NCBI GenBank assembly: GCA_016647705.1
Contig: CM028327.1
Span: forward strand, 5,713,726 to 5,777,725
From: Eucommia ulmoides
Lineage: Eukaryota; Streptophyta; Magnoliopsida; Garryales; Eucommiaceae
Direction of reading: 5' to 3'
Length of the DNA stretch: 64,000 bases
A program made the translations under genes and the position numbers. The stretch's first letter is position 1; each line of letters starts with the position of its first letter. Below the pieces are notes generated by a model that was given only the letters and a program-made list of their open reading frames with translations, was not told the DNA's origin and did not search any database. Below, piece by piece: positions 44,986 to 57,894 of this stretch.

Positions 44986-47820
44986 GTGATGAAAATATGT
45001 TGTTGAATTGACAGGAGTAGTTGAATATGAGATTGACTATGAATATGTGATATTGAGATATGACAAAATGGCAAGTTCAACAGATGGTTTATATATTGTT
45101 GTTGATTATCATATCCTATGGCCAGAAGGGAAGTTTGTGGGATATTTTATTATATAGAAGTAAAAATAATAATTTGATTTAAATTCATATTTTTATTATG
45201 ATGATATTTTTGGGATTTCTATACTGTTCAGTGAGGCCATATTTTTTGAAAAATAGATTATGATAAAAGTACTTGATCTATAAATTATTTTTATATTATG
45301 AAAATAGTACACCGATAAAATATTTTATCTCAAATAATTCAAATAGAGATTGGGCCATTAATAGCGTTAGATAGAATCGGAGAGTGGTGCGATTGTTGAG
45401 ACTATTCGGGAGTAATTGTTGACAATATAGAAGTTTGGTCTAGTTAGTGTTTTGATTGGCCAGATAAGATAACTAGCACAACAATTTTAGTATCGAAAAA
45501 AAAATTAATTTGAGGGGTTAATAGGTTAATTTAATTTGTCTTTTAAAATTTATTTAAGGGGGGTCAAATGTAATTTTGAAATATAACTTTTGAGCTTAAA
45601 TGGTATTTTGAAATTCAAGTTGGGGACTTTGTGTAATTTGTTTTTGAGAGAAATGTGATATATTTGAATGCATAAGCATTGCAAATTCATTAGGTGGACA
45701 AATGTACAAAATATTATTGTGATTTTCATGCAATTTTTTTAGCACAACTTTCCATCATTAATTATATTTTTATATAACAACATTGAATTCGTTTTGGTAC
45801 ATAAGCATGCGATAGAAATTGGAGAATTAAATTATTTATGCATCCATTATTGTGGGGGTTAAGGGGTAATTATTTAAATTCAGAAATTCTATTATTGAAA
45901 GACTAAGTTATAATTTTGTGGAAAGATTTACTAGCTTAAATTGAGATTAAAAAAAGGTTGTAGATATGGAAAAATGATGATTTTTGGTCTCATGGGACAG
46001 TCCGCAAAGAAAAAGGGTTATTTGGTGATTATGATATTGGTTGTGAGCTTGTGGTTATGAGATATAGTAGTGAACTTGAAATGTCATGCCTATATGGTAA
46101 TTATGATATTGATTATCAGTATATTGAAGAAAAAAAAAAAAAGAGACCAGGATAAATCCAATCCAAGTGCGACTATCATAATGTTTAAAAAAATACGAAT
46201 TTGTTGATTTAAAAAAAATAAAAATTATTCTTATATTAAGAGTGCGGAAGTGTTTAGAAGTATCAGATTCTTTAACGATTAGTTATCTGTGTCAAGAGTT
46301 ACCGAATAGAATAAAGTAGACCCTATTAAAATCTTTGAGGGTATAAATGTAATTTAACATTACTTAACAGATTTTCCTTAACTTTCACTCTTTGACTGTT
46401 AAAGCGAATGGAAACTATTGCACTTAAGTCTTAAGCACAAAGAGTGTAAGTAGTGACGAAAATACTACAGAGGCACACGCGTAATTCGGTGTAACCGCAA
46501 GGGGCAAAATAAAATTAACACCTTCAGCTATTGTTTTCTTCCTTCATATAAATATTATTTTTTTACTACGTTATGTTTCATGTATTCTTCATTTTTTGAA
46601 ATTTGAAGTGACTACGTAATAACTATTGAAAATAACAATTATTTTTTATTTTCTGTTATTACAGGAATTAGAATCTAGATATACATCTTCACCCAAAAAG
46701 ATCCAGTTGTAGTAACCATAAGGTTAGTATCATCATTATCAATATATACTTATGTGAAGTTGTACTCATAATGAAGCTTTTAGCTATGCAAGATGAGATG
46801 TGAAAAGTATGATCATAAGAAATTAATCAAAGTTTTATTTTCTTTAGTTTGAAAAATCTCTTATAAAAGGTCTTAACTTTTTCTTTGTGATGGTTGTATG
46901 TCATGTTTAATAAAAAATTCAGCTAGTTAAAATACTCCCCTAGAATAATATAATCTTTGATCACTTATTTTTTAAAAATTAAACCATTCAAAACATGGAC
47001 ATTTTTCAACAGGATTTAAAATCAATTTTTCATGAAGAAAACAATTCAAGTTTTATTGATAAATCAATAAAATAAGACTTAATATTTATATTGATCAACT
47101 TGAGGCAATTTATGAGATTAAACGTTAACTAGATCAAATAAGTCATTCATAAGCTAATATCAGAAAACGACATTATCCATAATCCTAGTTACTACCAAAG
47201 ATATCCACCACCATTTCTATTTACTATTACAGACCAAAGGATTGTTTGAAGAATATTCATAAAGCAAAAATAAGGATTAATACTAAATTGGTACTTGAAA
47301 CTAAGAAACATTCGCTAAACATTAGGAGAACCGGAATGTTGATTCTTGATGCATCAATAGCCCCAAATGTTTGGCCTACCACGACACCAGAGGGCAGAGC
47401 TGATGAGCCTGCTTGACCCATAGGAGGTATGTTATCTTTTTCTACTGGTATCTGGGTTGAAGCCCTATTCCGGCCATGGAACTCTCGACATGCCTTGGTT
47501 TGGGTTTCTATTCAGCGTGGCATTCCGATCTCGTCGTTGGATGATCTAACCAGACCTTTTGATCATCAAGTCTTAGCTAAGTTGGTGGTCGATGATCTGA
47601 GGAAGCTTTTTGTAAGTTTTCTATAGATGGAGCCAATATGTTGGTGTCAGAAATTAGGCTTGACCAACAGTATAGTCTGATTAGAGTCCACTTGGAGTAT
47701 TATTGATGATCTGGAAGTTGTTTTTGGTGGTGTTCAATCCTTCTGTTTTCTCGTTCTTAATTCTGCTTTGCCGGGCTGGGCTGACGTTGTCCAACCTAAC
47801 CTCCTTCTCGATTCCTACAC
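44986..47820. other. Non-coding, AT-rich, probably remains of a retroelement
   Basis: Follows the primer binding site but shows no gag or pol frame. 46490-46515 is a GC-richer patch. Frames near 47429-47888 have ordinary-looking amino-acid composition but match nothing I recognise. Confidence 0.4.
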
Positions 47821-47855
47821 AGAGGACTTGTCGGGGTTTGCCCGACTTGTCCTCT
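47821..47855. other. Imperfect inverted repeat
   Basis: AGAGGACTTGTCGGG and CCCGACTTGTCCTCT face each other across GTTTG, pairing at all but two central positions. It is followed by a T-run at about 47880-47886, but this is nuclear plant DNA, so a bacterial terminator reading does not apply. Confidence 0.6.
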
Positions 47856-49700
47856 CTTGAGAGTAAGAACTCGGGAGAATTTTTTTAAGGAAACTTGAGT
47901 ATTCATTTGTCGAAAATACTGTTCACCTTTTTCTTTTATAGGCAATAATCTGATTAACGTTTGGAGATTAAGACTTTAAACTCGGTTATCGACCTTAATC
48001 ACGACGCGCGACGTATAAAGGGGCATGTGATGGGATTAGAGTTATGGGCCTAAGTTTTTTCAACGTTGATTGAAGAAGTCCATGGACTGGGTTATATGAT
48101 AGCGGATGAACCGCCCCGGACAACGGTATAGAGCCCGAGATGAGCACGCTGACCTGAACCTCACCTGTTGGACCCTTCACAATAGTTATCTTCAACCAGC
48201 ACGAGCTAAGGAGACACCGGGCTGAACAGACTGGGGATGACGTGTTTCTTCTTAACCTACGTGGCATGCTTAGGTGAAACCATTAGCAGGTCGGTATATT
48301 TTCTCCCACATCAAATAATAATAGAAAATGTTATCTAATTCAATGTGGACTTCATAATTTATTCAATTCGTAAGGTGGGTCGCTATTGAAATCTTATATA
48401 AGTCGGGGGCAAAAGATTGGAACCTTATAATACAAGTTAAGGCTTAAACTTGTATCTATGAATTGATCCAATATTTCTAATTTTTTATCTTATGTTTATC
48501 ATTATATAAAAAAATAATAATTTTTTGTTATAAAAAATAATAATTACTAAAAATTCCAATTTTTGTAAGAAGTGATTTTAAAAAGTTAATATCATTTTTT
48601 TAAATAGTATATTTTAACTAATCTTACAAGTTTATTTTTAATTTGTACAAATGATGTACAATGTATCCAAATTTATATCGTAATTATTTTGTTGCTTGAG
48701 GCCCTACAATGCTACAATTACTGTGAGTTTTATAACTCAGTTACAACTCGTTTGGTTAAACGGAATCGGGATAGAATTGAATTGTCGGTCTACTCTCGAT
48801 TCCAACTCTATTATTTGGTTATCCAATGGAATTAAATTTTTGATTCGATTGGAAGAAAATCAATGGAATGGTATTTCGTAGTTCATGGCTAGAATCAGCT
48901 CAGTCCATTAGAATGAAAAAAAATCCACAAAATCGGTCTTTAGCACATTACATTTAGCCCAATTCCCAATCAGTCCATTCCATTCGTCTACTATAAATTA
49001 TTATAATAAAAAAAATTATAATAAAAAAATAATTAATTTCCTTGATAATATAAGTTTATAAGTTAGCTTATAAATTACTTATAAAAACTTATATTATCAA
49101 TAATTTATAAAATTTAAGTTTTTAAAAATCGTATTATTTTCTTTACCACAAATTAACTTACAAATTATTTATTTTCATATGTAAATATTGAATGATAATT
49201 ATAGCTTGAATGATTTTTTATAATTCAAAAATCATCTTTTGATGATTTTTCTGTTGTCTACCCATTCAATATCTTTTATTTCTTTTTTCTGTTCTATTGA
49301 TGAAGAAAGAGAAAGCAAATAAGCCCACTGCCATTCTTCTTTCCCAGATTCACCTTGTTTGGATACCAAAAATGCCAAGAAATTGGAATTTCTCTCTCTC
49401 TTGATTTTTTTTTTTTTTCCTCTTCATAACTCTATTTTTTTTTCTCTACCCCTCTTTCTTAAATCGCCAATTCCTCTGCCCTTTTCCTATTTCCGACAGT
49501 CCCCCATCCTCTCTGCCCTTCCACGGCGGTGACGTCTCTCAAACCACCATCTCCACATCTAGATCCACCCATTTCCTTAGATTCACTATCCTTAGGCTCT
49601 CGATCTATTCCCAGCAACCAACCAAAAAAAATAAAATCCTAAAACTCTTGCTCCTGCTTGATCTAAATATAAACCCCAAACGAGTTAGGTTTGATCTTTT
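47856..49700. other. Decayed repeats, nothing coding
   Basis: 47990-48300 is GC-richer with no readable product. 48690-48990 contains GTTTGGTTAAACGGAATCGG and a CATTCCATTCG counterpart, as in a decayed non-autonomous element. 49380-49680 is a CT-rich leader-like block. Confidence 0.35.
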
Positions 49701-49729
49701 GGGTTCCAATTTGAAGTTAGGTAAACTCG

Positions 49730-50297
49730 TTTACCTAATGGGCTGAGATAGTATAAACTCATTTCTCTCATACTTGTATAATAGGTGCATGGGCTGCCAT
49801 TATATAAGGTCCATATTTGGGTGTACATAAATCCAGTATGTTAATAGCCCCAAATAAGAAGACAGTCTTCCCCCTATCTAAGTGGTGTAGGTCCACGGTT
49901 ATAATTCATGGACTCTATCTGAATTGACTGTAACAGTCCATGATAAATGGAAGCTGTTACAGATATTCACCCTTTCCAAATTGACTGTAACGGTCCATGA
50001 GAAAAGGAATCCGTTACAGATATTCTTGGTAATTATGGAGATAATGGTGATGATATATAACAGCATAATCTCTTCATAGTAGGATGATCACCCTATAAAA
50101 AGGAATGGAAGGTAACTGGTGAATTGACTCGAATTTTAGCCTGCATTTATTCTGATCATATTCAGATTAACTTATTCTTACACTAGAAGTGTTTTGGCTG
50201 ACACCACACCGGTGTCCTTCATTAGAACTTAAGGTTTTGCAGGTCTCAGATGAAGATTATTAATTTTCTGGTACGTGCAAAGATTGGCACGTGACAG
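49730..50297 (+). repeat. Probable LTR fragment with a 57-bp direct repeat
   Basis: Features in order: two copies of a 57-bp unit (49923-49979, 49980-50036; ATTGACTGTAACRGTCCATGA...GTTACAGATATTC), a TATA-like CCTATAAAAAGG at 50092-50103, and 'ggctgacaccacaccggtgtcc' like words seen near the ends of gypsy LTRs, ending ...GGCACGTGACA at 50297. AATTTTTGGC follows. No pol is attached. Family assignment is tentative. Confidence 0.45.
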
Positions 50298-51092
50298 AAT
50301 TTTTGGCAGTATCACCACTCTCTCTCTTTCTACTATGTCAATTAGATTTTCTGTATGAGCACATGTCCCAACATCCTTAGCTCCAACTGCACTGCCCAAC
50401 CGAAACTCCTTATAAATACTCGAACCCTCGACGCAAAAATATTCATCAACTGGCTCTCCACTCTCCGATGGCCTCTCTCTCTCTCCCTCTCATTGCTCTT
50501 ACTTTTAACCTCCACTTCTCTCTCTACTCTCTCTAAAATTGGATATGGACCTTGGTGTTGGGGGAGTTTTGCAAAGAAGATGACAACATCGGTGGAAGAG
50601 ATAAAAGAGACGGCGTGAGAGAGTGAGATTGAGAGTGATGATAGAGAGAGATGGGATTGTAGAGAGTGAGAGTAGGCGTGAGAGAGAGACGAGAGGGTGA
50701 GGGAAGAGATATTTTAAGTGCACTTTATTCCCCATGTGGTTTGGACCTTTTGGATTTCCCCATGAATAAGTGTTAATAATTAAATAAGGGTTATATGACC
50801 AAAATGCCTTTAATGAGACGTTGATCGTTACTTTGATTTAACAGAACCTACGTCAGGGGCTAATTTGGAACTATTTTGAAATGTTAAGGACTCAATGTGT
50901 CCACTTATAAATACTGGGGGTCAATTGAGCACTCGAGCTATTTGTCAGGGACCAAAAAGTTCATTTTCCCTTAATATTTCTACTTTCATTCAAAGTTTTT
51001 CTGAGAAACGTTTAGGAACAAATACGAAGAACAAAATTTTAGATCAATATAAAACATAACAGTTTTCAGCTTCAAACTAAACAGAGCTTAGG
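50298..51092. other. CT/GA-rich block and MITE half
   Basis: CTCTCTCTC (50465-50525) and GAGAGAGA (50585-50700) stretches are roughly mirrored. 50715-50770 (agtgcactttattcccc...gtggtttgga) resembles one arm of the 26345-type MITE without its partner. Confidence 0.4.
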
Positions 51093-51307
51093 CCACGTTT
51101 GGTTAGCGTTTTCACTTTTCTAATCTCACTAAGAATGTGATGGAAATGGATGAGATGAGAATTCTGTTTCTTTCTAGGAATAAAATCGTGTTTGGTAATG
51201 ACATAATTCTATTTTTTTTCTGAGAATATAATTGCATTTGCTAACAAATTATTTTTGGAATTTTTTCTTCAATTTTTTTTTTATGTATTTATTTATTTCT
51301 TTAAACG
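51093..51307. mobile_element. Left end related to the 18015 element, cut by the copia insertion
   Basis: GCCACGTTTGGTTAGCGTTT and TCACTTTTCTAATCTC match the complemented right end of 18015-18602. The sequence runs straight into the copia LTR at 51308. No right end was found beyond 56340. Confidence 0.5.
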
Positions 51308-51465
51308 TGTTAAGATGATTGAGAAGCGGGATAATGAATCATGTATTGATATGTAATGAAGAGATACAAGAATACAATAATATATACACATATTTATAAA
51401 GAAAATGTGCGTTAGGGTTTTGCCCTAATGGGCTACGTGGGCCAAACCCATATAATACATTAATA
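51308..51465 (-). repeat. 3' LTR of the copia element
   Basis: Aligns throughout with 56183-56340 (shared ATTGATATGTAATRAA, ATATATACACATATTTATA, CATATAATACATTAA). On the minus strand its first bases are TATTAATG instead of TGTTAATG, so the TG terminus has mutated. Clear differences between the two LTRs show the insertion is not recent. Confidence 0.9.
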
Positions 51466-51474
51466 TCCCCCCTC
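51466..51474 (-). other. Polypurine tract
   Basis: The minus strand reads GAGGGGGGA directly before the 3' LTR, the expected place for second-strand priming. Confidence 0.8.
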
Positions 51475-51534
51475 AAACTCAAGGCGGTAAGTGAGAGGTG
51501 AACTTGAGTTTGGAAATCAGAGAGTGAAAGCTTC

Positions 51535-54500
51535 AGGGTGGTTGAGCCTTAGTGAAAATATCTGCTATCTTATCGGCTGAACTGACGGATTGTAAACGAA
51601 CTGTATTCTGGAAAATGTGATGATGGATGAAGTGACAATCAGTTTCGAAGTATTTTGTATGCATGTGGAAGACATCATTGTGAGCGATCTGAATAGCACT
51701 CATATTGTCACAGTGTAGGGTAGTGGCAGTAGGAGAACAAATGCCCATGTCAGCTAGTAGTCATCGAAGCCAGAGAAGTTTTTGAGTTGCATTAGCTATG
51801 GCAAGATTTTCAGCTTCAGTATTAGAGAGAACAACCACCGTTTATTTTTTACTATGCTAGAAAATAAGAGAATTAACCAAAACGAAACAATAACTAGTGG
51901 TTAAACGTCTATCGGTGGGGTCTCCGGCCTAATTGACATCAGAATAAGCTTGTAAGACGGGAGCATATTTAGCTGAGAAATGAAGTCCATGAAATAAAGT
52001 ACTCTTGACAGACCGAATAATGCGAAGAATAACCGAGTAATGAGTAGTCCGAGGAGCAGACAAGAACTGATTGATCTGATGAACGACATAAGCAATATTA
52101 GAGCGAGTGACAGTAAGATATACAAGACTTCTAACCAGTTGGCGATATAGAGTGGTATCCTGAAGAGGTGAACCGTTGAGTGGGGTAAGTCTGACGTTCG
52201 ACTCGAGAGGAGTAGTGGCAGTGGTTGAGTCAGTGATCCCAGTCTTGGAAAAGAAATCCCAGGCATATTTGGCCTGAGAGAGAAAATGTCCATCAGAACC
52301 AGATGAGACTTCGATGCTAAGAAAATAGGTGAGCACGCCAAGATCTTTCATCGTGAATTGGCCGCTCAGAAACTTTTTGAGTTCAGAAATATCGCGTAGA
52401 TCATCTCTAGTAATAACCATATAATCCACATACAGTAAAAGAAGGATAATACCATTAGAAGTATGTTAAATAAACAGAGTCGAATCATGAGTACTAGGTG
52501 TGAACCCAAAACGATGAATAATAGTGCTGAATTTGGCAAATCAGGTATGTGGAACTTGTCCTTATAGGGTACGACGAAGGCGACAAACTTTATTTCGAGG
52601 GGTAGGTAGGCCAGGATGGGTATGCATATAGATTTTCTCAAGAAGATCGCCATTGAGAAATTCATTTTTGACATCCATTTGAAAGAGAGTCCAGTTTCAA
52701 ATTGCGGTTACGACAAGAAGTGTACAGACATATGTTAGCCTTGCCACTGGAGCGAATGTCTCTTGATAGTCAATGCCATGTTCTTGAGCAAATCTCTTGG
52801 CAATAAGTCGAGCTTTATATCGTTCAACAGAGCCATCAGAAAGTGTCTTAATTTCAAACACCCATTTGTACCCAATATGAGTTTTATAAGGACAAATCAA
52901 CAATATCCCAAGTATGAGTTTTAGCAAGGGCTTGAAATTCTTCGTCCATTGCTTTATGACAAATAAGATTAGTACTGGCCTCCTTAAAGGATTGAGGCTC
53001 ATGCAGATGGAGTATAGTAGAAAAATAAAGAAAATCAATAAGGTAATGTGGACGATGAGTTACCCTGGTAGAGCAGCGGGGGTGCTTTGGAGCGTGGGTC
53101 TTGGAGGCAGTTGATACAGAATCATCAGTAACAGGAGAAGTCTTAGGCATAGTCGCTAGAGTTGGAGAGGTGGGATCAATTGGTGGTTCTAGAATGGGTT
53201 TGGCTAGTGGTTCTGGGGTGGACTCAGCATAAGGTGCAACGTTGGGCTCAACTAGTGGTGTTAGAGTGGACTCAACAGTACTTGGAACTGTATCATTTGG
53301 AAATAACTCAATGGATGGATCAGAAAATAATCTGGAGTTAGTGAGGGTTGACATGTCAAATAATCGTAAGGAAGAAAACATTTGATATTCTCAAAAAACG
53401 ACATATAGAGAGATACAAAGACTTTTATAAATGGGATCCCAACACTGATACCATTTATGTTCGATGCTATATCCAAGAAAACAACACAGAAGAGCCATTG
53501 GTTATAGTTTGTTGTGTTCATGTGGTTTGAAAAGAACAAAACAAGTGCAACCAAAGATTCTGAGTTTAGAGTAATCGGGAGGTTTACCAAAAAGACGCTT
53601 AAATGAAATCTGGTTTTGGATTGTAGCGGAGAGGACATGGTTTATTAAGTAGACAGTTGTGAAGGCAGTATTACCCCCAAAAACACTCAAGATATGATAA
53701 AGAAATGAGGAGAGCACGAACTGTGTCAAGAATATGTCTATGTTTGCTTTCGTCTTGTCCATTTTGTTGGGATATACTAGCACACGAGCGATGGAGGAGC
53801 GTACTATTTTTGCGAAGTAGGTTAAGAAAAGTACAATCCTTGTATTCTATTGCATTATCTAAGTAAAAAAATTTGGTATTTCTAGAAAATTGGGTTTGAA
53901 CCATAGAGGAAAACTCAGAATATATTTGGAATATTTCGAATCGATGTTTCATAAGAAATAACTATATATATCGAGAGTAGTCATCCACAAAGATAACAAA
54001 GTAACGACAACCACCCATAAGGCAGGAGAGAAGACTCCCAAATATCAGGATGAATTAAATCAAAGGGTACAAGGGAAATAAACTAACTCTCTTTGAAAGG
54101 TAGGATTTGTTGTTTGACAAGTTGACAATGAATACATTTGAAGGACTCATGCTGAACTGAACCTAACTGACTGCTAAAGATAAACGATTTGAGCCGGTTA
54201 GATAAAGTGTGACCTAATCGAGCATGCCAAATTTGGGATAGTGAGAGAAACACTGGTAGTTGTGGAGATAAGGATGAGGATGGGGATGAGAAAAAAGACA
54301 CTAGTGGTGGTGGTAAGGTTACACAGGTTGATGAAGGGACATAAGATTGTGGTGGTGGTGGAGTTGGAGATGGAAGGTGTAAATTGGTAAGTTCAAATAG
54401 CATCCAACCTTATGACCAGTCCCAAGGGTTTCTCTTGTCCGAGGATCCTGCACACAATAACCACTATTAGAAAATATGACTTCAAATCCCAATTCATAAA

Positions 54501-54885
54501 GTTTCCCAACAAACAAGAGAGTTAAGGTGAGTTTGAGAATTAAATACGTGTCAGGAATAGAAAGATGGAAAGTAGAAACCTGACCGGTATGTGTAACAGA
54601 CATTTGAGATTCATCAGCAGTATGAATACTAGGGATATTCATCGTGGATAGTTTGGTTGAAAAAAATATTGGGATCAGATGTTATGTGTGATTACAACAA
54701 ACAGAATCAAAGAACCTAGAAGAGTTACCTATAGTAAGTAAGAGAGCAGGGGATAGGTTTATACAATTTTTGGAGAAAATATGAAGGAGAAATAAGGCCA
54801 AATCTGCAATAAACATGGTAACAGTAGTAGAGGTAGGATCTGAACCATCTTTGGCATTGATAATGAGCGAATAACCCACAGACAT
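51535..54885 (-). pseudogene. Copia pol polyprotein, inactivated
   Basis: Readable blocks from the 5' side: FDSVCCNH, IHTADESQMSVTHTGQVSTF and RTRETLGTG (54885-54319, protease end and GAG-pre-integrase); integrase with FFYLDNAIEY and SISQQNGQDESKHRHILDT (53952-53502); GYKWVFEIKTLSDGSVERYK and YKARLIAKRFAQEHGIDYQE with ETFAPVARL (about 52697-52900); then the RT active-site region, and RNase H with TLHCDNMSAI and ADIFTKAQPP (51748-51533). The RT active site is YVDY where YVDD is expected, so a catalytic aspartate is gone. Frames shift many times and contain stops. The lineage looks like the Ale/Retrofit type, from the YVDD...ITGDD-like spacing, but this is a judgement by eye. Confidence 0.9.
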
Positions 54886-55322
54886 CGTTGTTAAACCTGG
54901 AGAAACTATTGCATGGATGGATTCAGAATACTAAAATTGTCCAAGAACCGATCTATACTCGTAAAGAACCAATTGAGAGCTCCTTGAATTGATCAAACTT
55001 CCGAGATGAACCGAATCAACAATATAAACAGAATTATACTGTATGATATGAATTTAATTAAATGAAATCACAGATAGATCCGTAATGCTAAAATTGTCCA
55101 GGAACCGACATTGAATCTTCAAGGATCGGGTGAAAAACGAGTGAACCAGTGTAGGAACCACACGGATATAATAAAAAGTATATTCTACGAGCCTCAAATC
55201 ATAAAACGGAGGCCATAAACAGAATCAGAATATCGAAAAACCTCAGGAACCAGTCCTAGTATGTAGAAAACCAATTTAAAAATCCCTGAACCGGTCCAAA
55301 GAAAGTTTATTTTTTGAACTGC

Positions 55323-55494
55323 TGACGTGGCAAGAAAGATTAATTGGAAATTGACGTGGCTGGTCAACTGTTGATGTGGCACCTATGTGGTGATGACGTG
55401 GTAATAAAGTGACCCTTACCTGGCGATAACGTGGCAATGAGGTGGTGGTGTGGCGCTTATCAATGACGTGGCGCTGAGGTGGCAGTGACGTGGC
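55323..55494 (-). promoter_or_regulatory. Cluster of TGACGTGGC motifs in the copia 5' leader
   Basis: TGACGTGG(C) occurs at 55323, 55352, 55394, 55464 and 55486, with variants TGATGTGGC (55372), ATAACGTGGCA (about 55427) and TGACTTGGC (about 55519). The ACGT core with TGACG and CACGT halves is a known type of plant bZIP binding site. It lies downstream of the 5' LTR, between the primer binding site and pol. Function not shown. Confidence 0.5.
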
Positions 55495-56167
55495 ATAGAT
55501 GTGTATACTGAGCGGGCGCTGACTTGGCAGCTAGGGCGGATGCAGTAGCCACAATGAAGATAGAGAAGGCTAGGCGCGCGAATCTGACACGAATTAGGAG
55601 CAGAAAATTTGGGTCGCGCGTGTGGGCGCGTTTGGCGTTGAAACGGGTTGCTTTTTATGTCGTTGGAATCATCTTGTCGAGACGATTCTAATGGCATATT
55701 ATGGGATAGATTTGGAGCTTTGGTTGAGGTGGTAGATCCCAAAATCCGAAACTTTGCAAGTAGGAGTGTGAATCTGAGAAGCGAACTGCAATAGAATATT
55801 TGAGCCGCGCGTAGGAGCTCATGAGTTGTCGAAACGGGCTGATTTTTGCACTGTTGGAATCATATCGTGAGATGGATTTGAAGCCTTGGTTGAGATGATG
55901 AGCCCAAAATTCTAGACGACGTAGCGTGGGAGTACTGCAGGCTGTGGGAGGCAGGTGAAGGTGCGTCAGTACTCCGGTGGTGGTGATTTTGGGGATGTTG
56001 TGTTTGTCTCTGCAAAACGAAGATGGTGGTGTGGTGGTTGTTGATGCTGGAATGGTGATGAAGCCTATAATAACGACGAAAACTATGGGAGAAAAACGAA
56101 GGTAGTGGCAGAAGCTTTAGGGTTTCGAAAAAAAAAAATGTTTAGAGAGAACAAGTTTAAGAAAGAT

Positions 56168-56182
56168 TTACTCTTGATACTA
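56168..56182 (-). other. Primer binding site of the copia element
   Basis: Immediately inside the 5' LTR the minus strand reads TAGTATCAAGAGTAA, a mutated form of the tRNA-Met-type TGGTATCAGAGC. Confidence 0.7.
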
Positions 56183-56340
56183 TGTTAGGAGGATTGGAAA
56201 GTGGAAGAATGAATCATACATTGATATGTAATAAATAGATACAAGAATGCAACGATATATACACATATTTATAGGGAAAGTGGGGGTTAAGGCTTTATCC
56301 TAATAGACCACGTGAGTCAAACCCATATAATACATTAACA
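56183..56340 (-). repeat. 5' LTR of the copia element
   Basis: On the minus strand starts TGTTAATG and ends TCCTAACA, keeping the TG...CA ends. TATAAATATGTG at about 56256-56267 is a candidate TATA region. Confidence 0.88.
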
Positions 56341-57894
56341 AAACATATGATAACAAATATCAAATTACACCAAATCGCAAACACAACGAAAATACAACGA
56401 CACACCAGAAAATTAAACATGTCACATCAACAACAAATAGTGTTTGATTGTCATCACAGGCACCAAAACATAATGTTTTTCAACGTTTATCTGTTTAGGC
56501 ACTATTTTCTTCTGTTATTCTGTAAACACAACAATTTTAATATATAATTATATATAGGGGTAGTGAAATTGCTAACATGTCCGTCCTGCGCATGAATGGC
56601 ATTTCCAATGCCGCTTCTTTGTATTCTCTAGTGTTGGGGACTTAGATTGATTCATTTCAAGCCTTTATCTCTTATTTATTTTCAAAATATATTTTTAACG
56701 GGTGGATCTCATCTTTCAATTGAGCCAAATTTTATCATCCATATTTTTGTATTTTATTTTTATTTATTTTGTGATCTATGTGATAAAATATAAATGAATA
56801 ACATCTTTAAAAGGCATTAAGGTTCAAAAAATATTCAAACCCTTCATCTCTTTTTTATTTTTAAAATTTTTTCTTTAATATAAAGTAAGACTAAAAAAAA
56901 TAAATTCCACTAAAATAATAAAAATAAAAATAAAAAAATTGATAGAGGACTTCATAATAAGATCACCAATATTATTTTTAAATTTTGTTCGAAGGATAAT
57001 ATATCACATCTACTTCATTTATTTTTTGATCACTTATTGTCATGCGTTGATGTATCATTATTATTTTTTGTTCAACAAATTTTAAAATAATTTGTGCATA
57101 GTGATTATTTTTTTTTAACAAGTAATAAAACAGTTTATTACATATATGTGTAATATGATATAAAAGGATATATATTCAAATTATATTCTCAAAATATATT
57201 TTTGTGTACAATATTATGTACTGAATATTATACTTGAGCTTTATACTTCATTGTATAAATACTTTTTTTTAAAAAAAAAGCAAAGATTATCTTTTTTTAG
57301 TAGGCACAGGTTATACGCTAATAAATTAATAAATAAACACAATACACGGTTCGTGTGAGAGATTTAATAAATTTTTGGAATTTGTAATGATTGTTTGGAT
57401 AACCATTTTGGATGAAGAATTTGATTGTATAGTTTCATAATTTACTTATTTGTGTAGACTGTATTTGTAGCAGAATTTTAAAATCCATTAAATTTTAATA
57501 ATAAAAAATGTAAAAATATACCTAACAATATAATAGACATATTATGTAAATTAGGAAAAATCATTGGTCAAAGAAGGATGATTGTTTTCAGAAAAAAAAG
57601 AAAAAATTGAGAACCAAAAACTTATTTTTATCAATTGAGTGCCTTAAAAATAGTTTATATTAATTTGAAGGACTAAATAATAAAAATGCTTTTCATACTT
57701 CATACTTTATAGTGATTTTAATTGTGTTTTATTAATTGATTTAATATGCACTAATTCTCTACAAGCATTGCATATACTTTGATCAACTGTTATCAAAGGA
57801 CAAAAATGTCCCTATAAGGATGGATACATAATAAGTCGCCATGCCATTTCGAAGTCATCACCCCTCTCTCTCTCTCTCTCTCTCTCATATCTCC
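56341..57894. other. Upstream region of the carboxylesterase gene
   Basis: AT-rich with no other gene. CTCTCTCT at 57862-57886 forms the pyrimidine-rich leader of the gene. I do not see a convincing TATA box close to it. Confidence 0.5.

Larger units (their letters stand above)
51308..56340 (-). mobile_element. Complete but decayed Ty1/copia retrotransposon
   Basis: Two 158-bp LTRs (51308-51465 and 56183-56340) bound a 5033-bp element. Flanks AAACG and AAACA are a 5-bp target duplication with one change. On the minus strand the order is 5' LTR (right), primer binding site, non-coding leader, GAG-pre-integrase, integrase, reverse transcriptase, RNase H, polypurine tract, 3' LTR (left). This is the copia order (integrase before RT). 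No recognisable gag CCHC knuckle is present. Confidence 0.92.

Noticed and set aside
47821..47886. Rho-independent terminator look-alike (stem then T-run)
   Set aside because: The context is plant nuclear DNA; bacterial terminator logic does not apply.
47429..47888. Plus-strand frames with ordinary composition
   Set aside because: Short, no motif, located in decayed repeat DNA.
57841..57894. Upstream ATG for the carboxylesterase
   Set aside because: Would add 18 residues encoded by a CT microsatellite; the family starts at the ATG at 57895.
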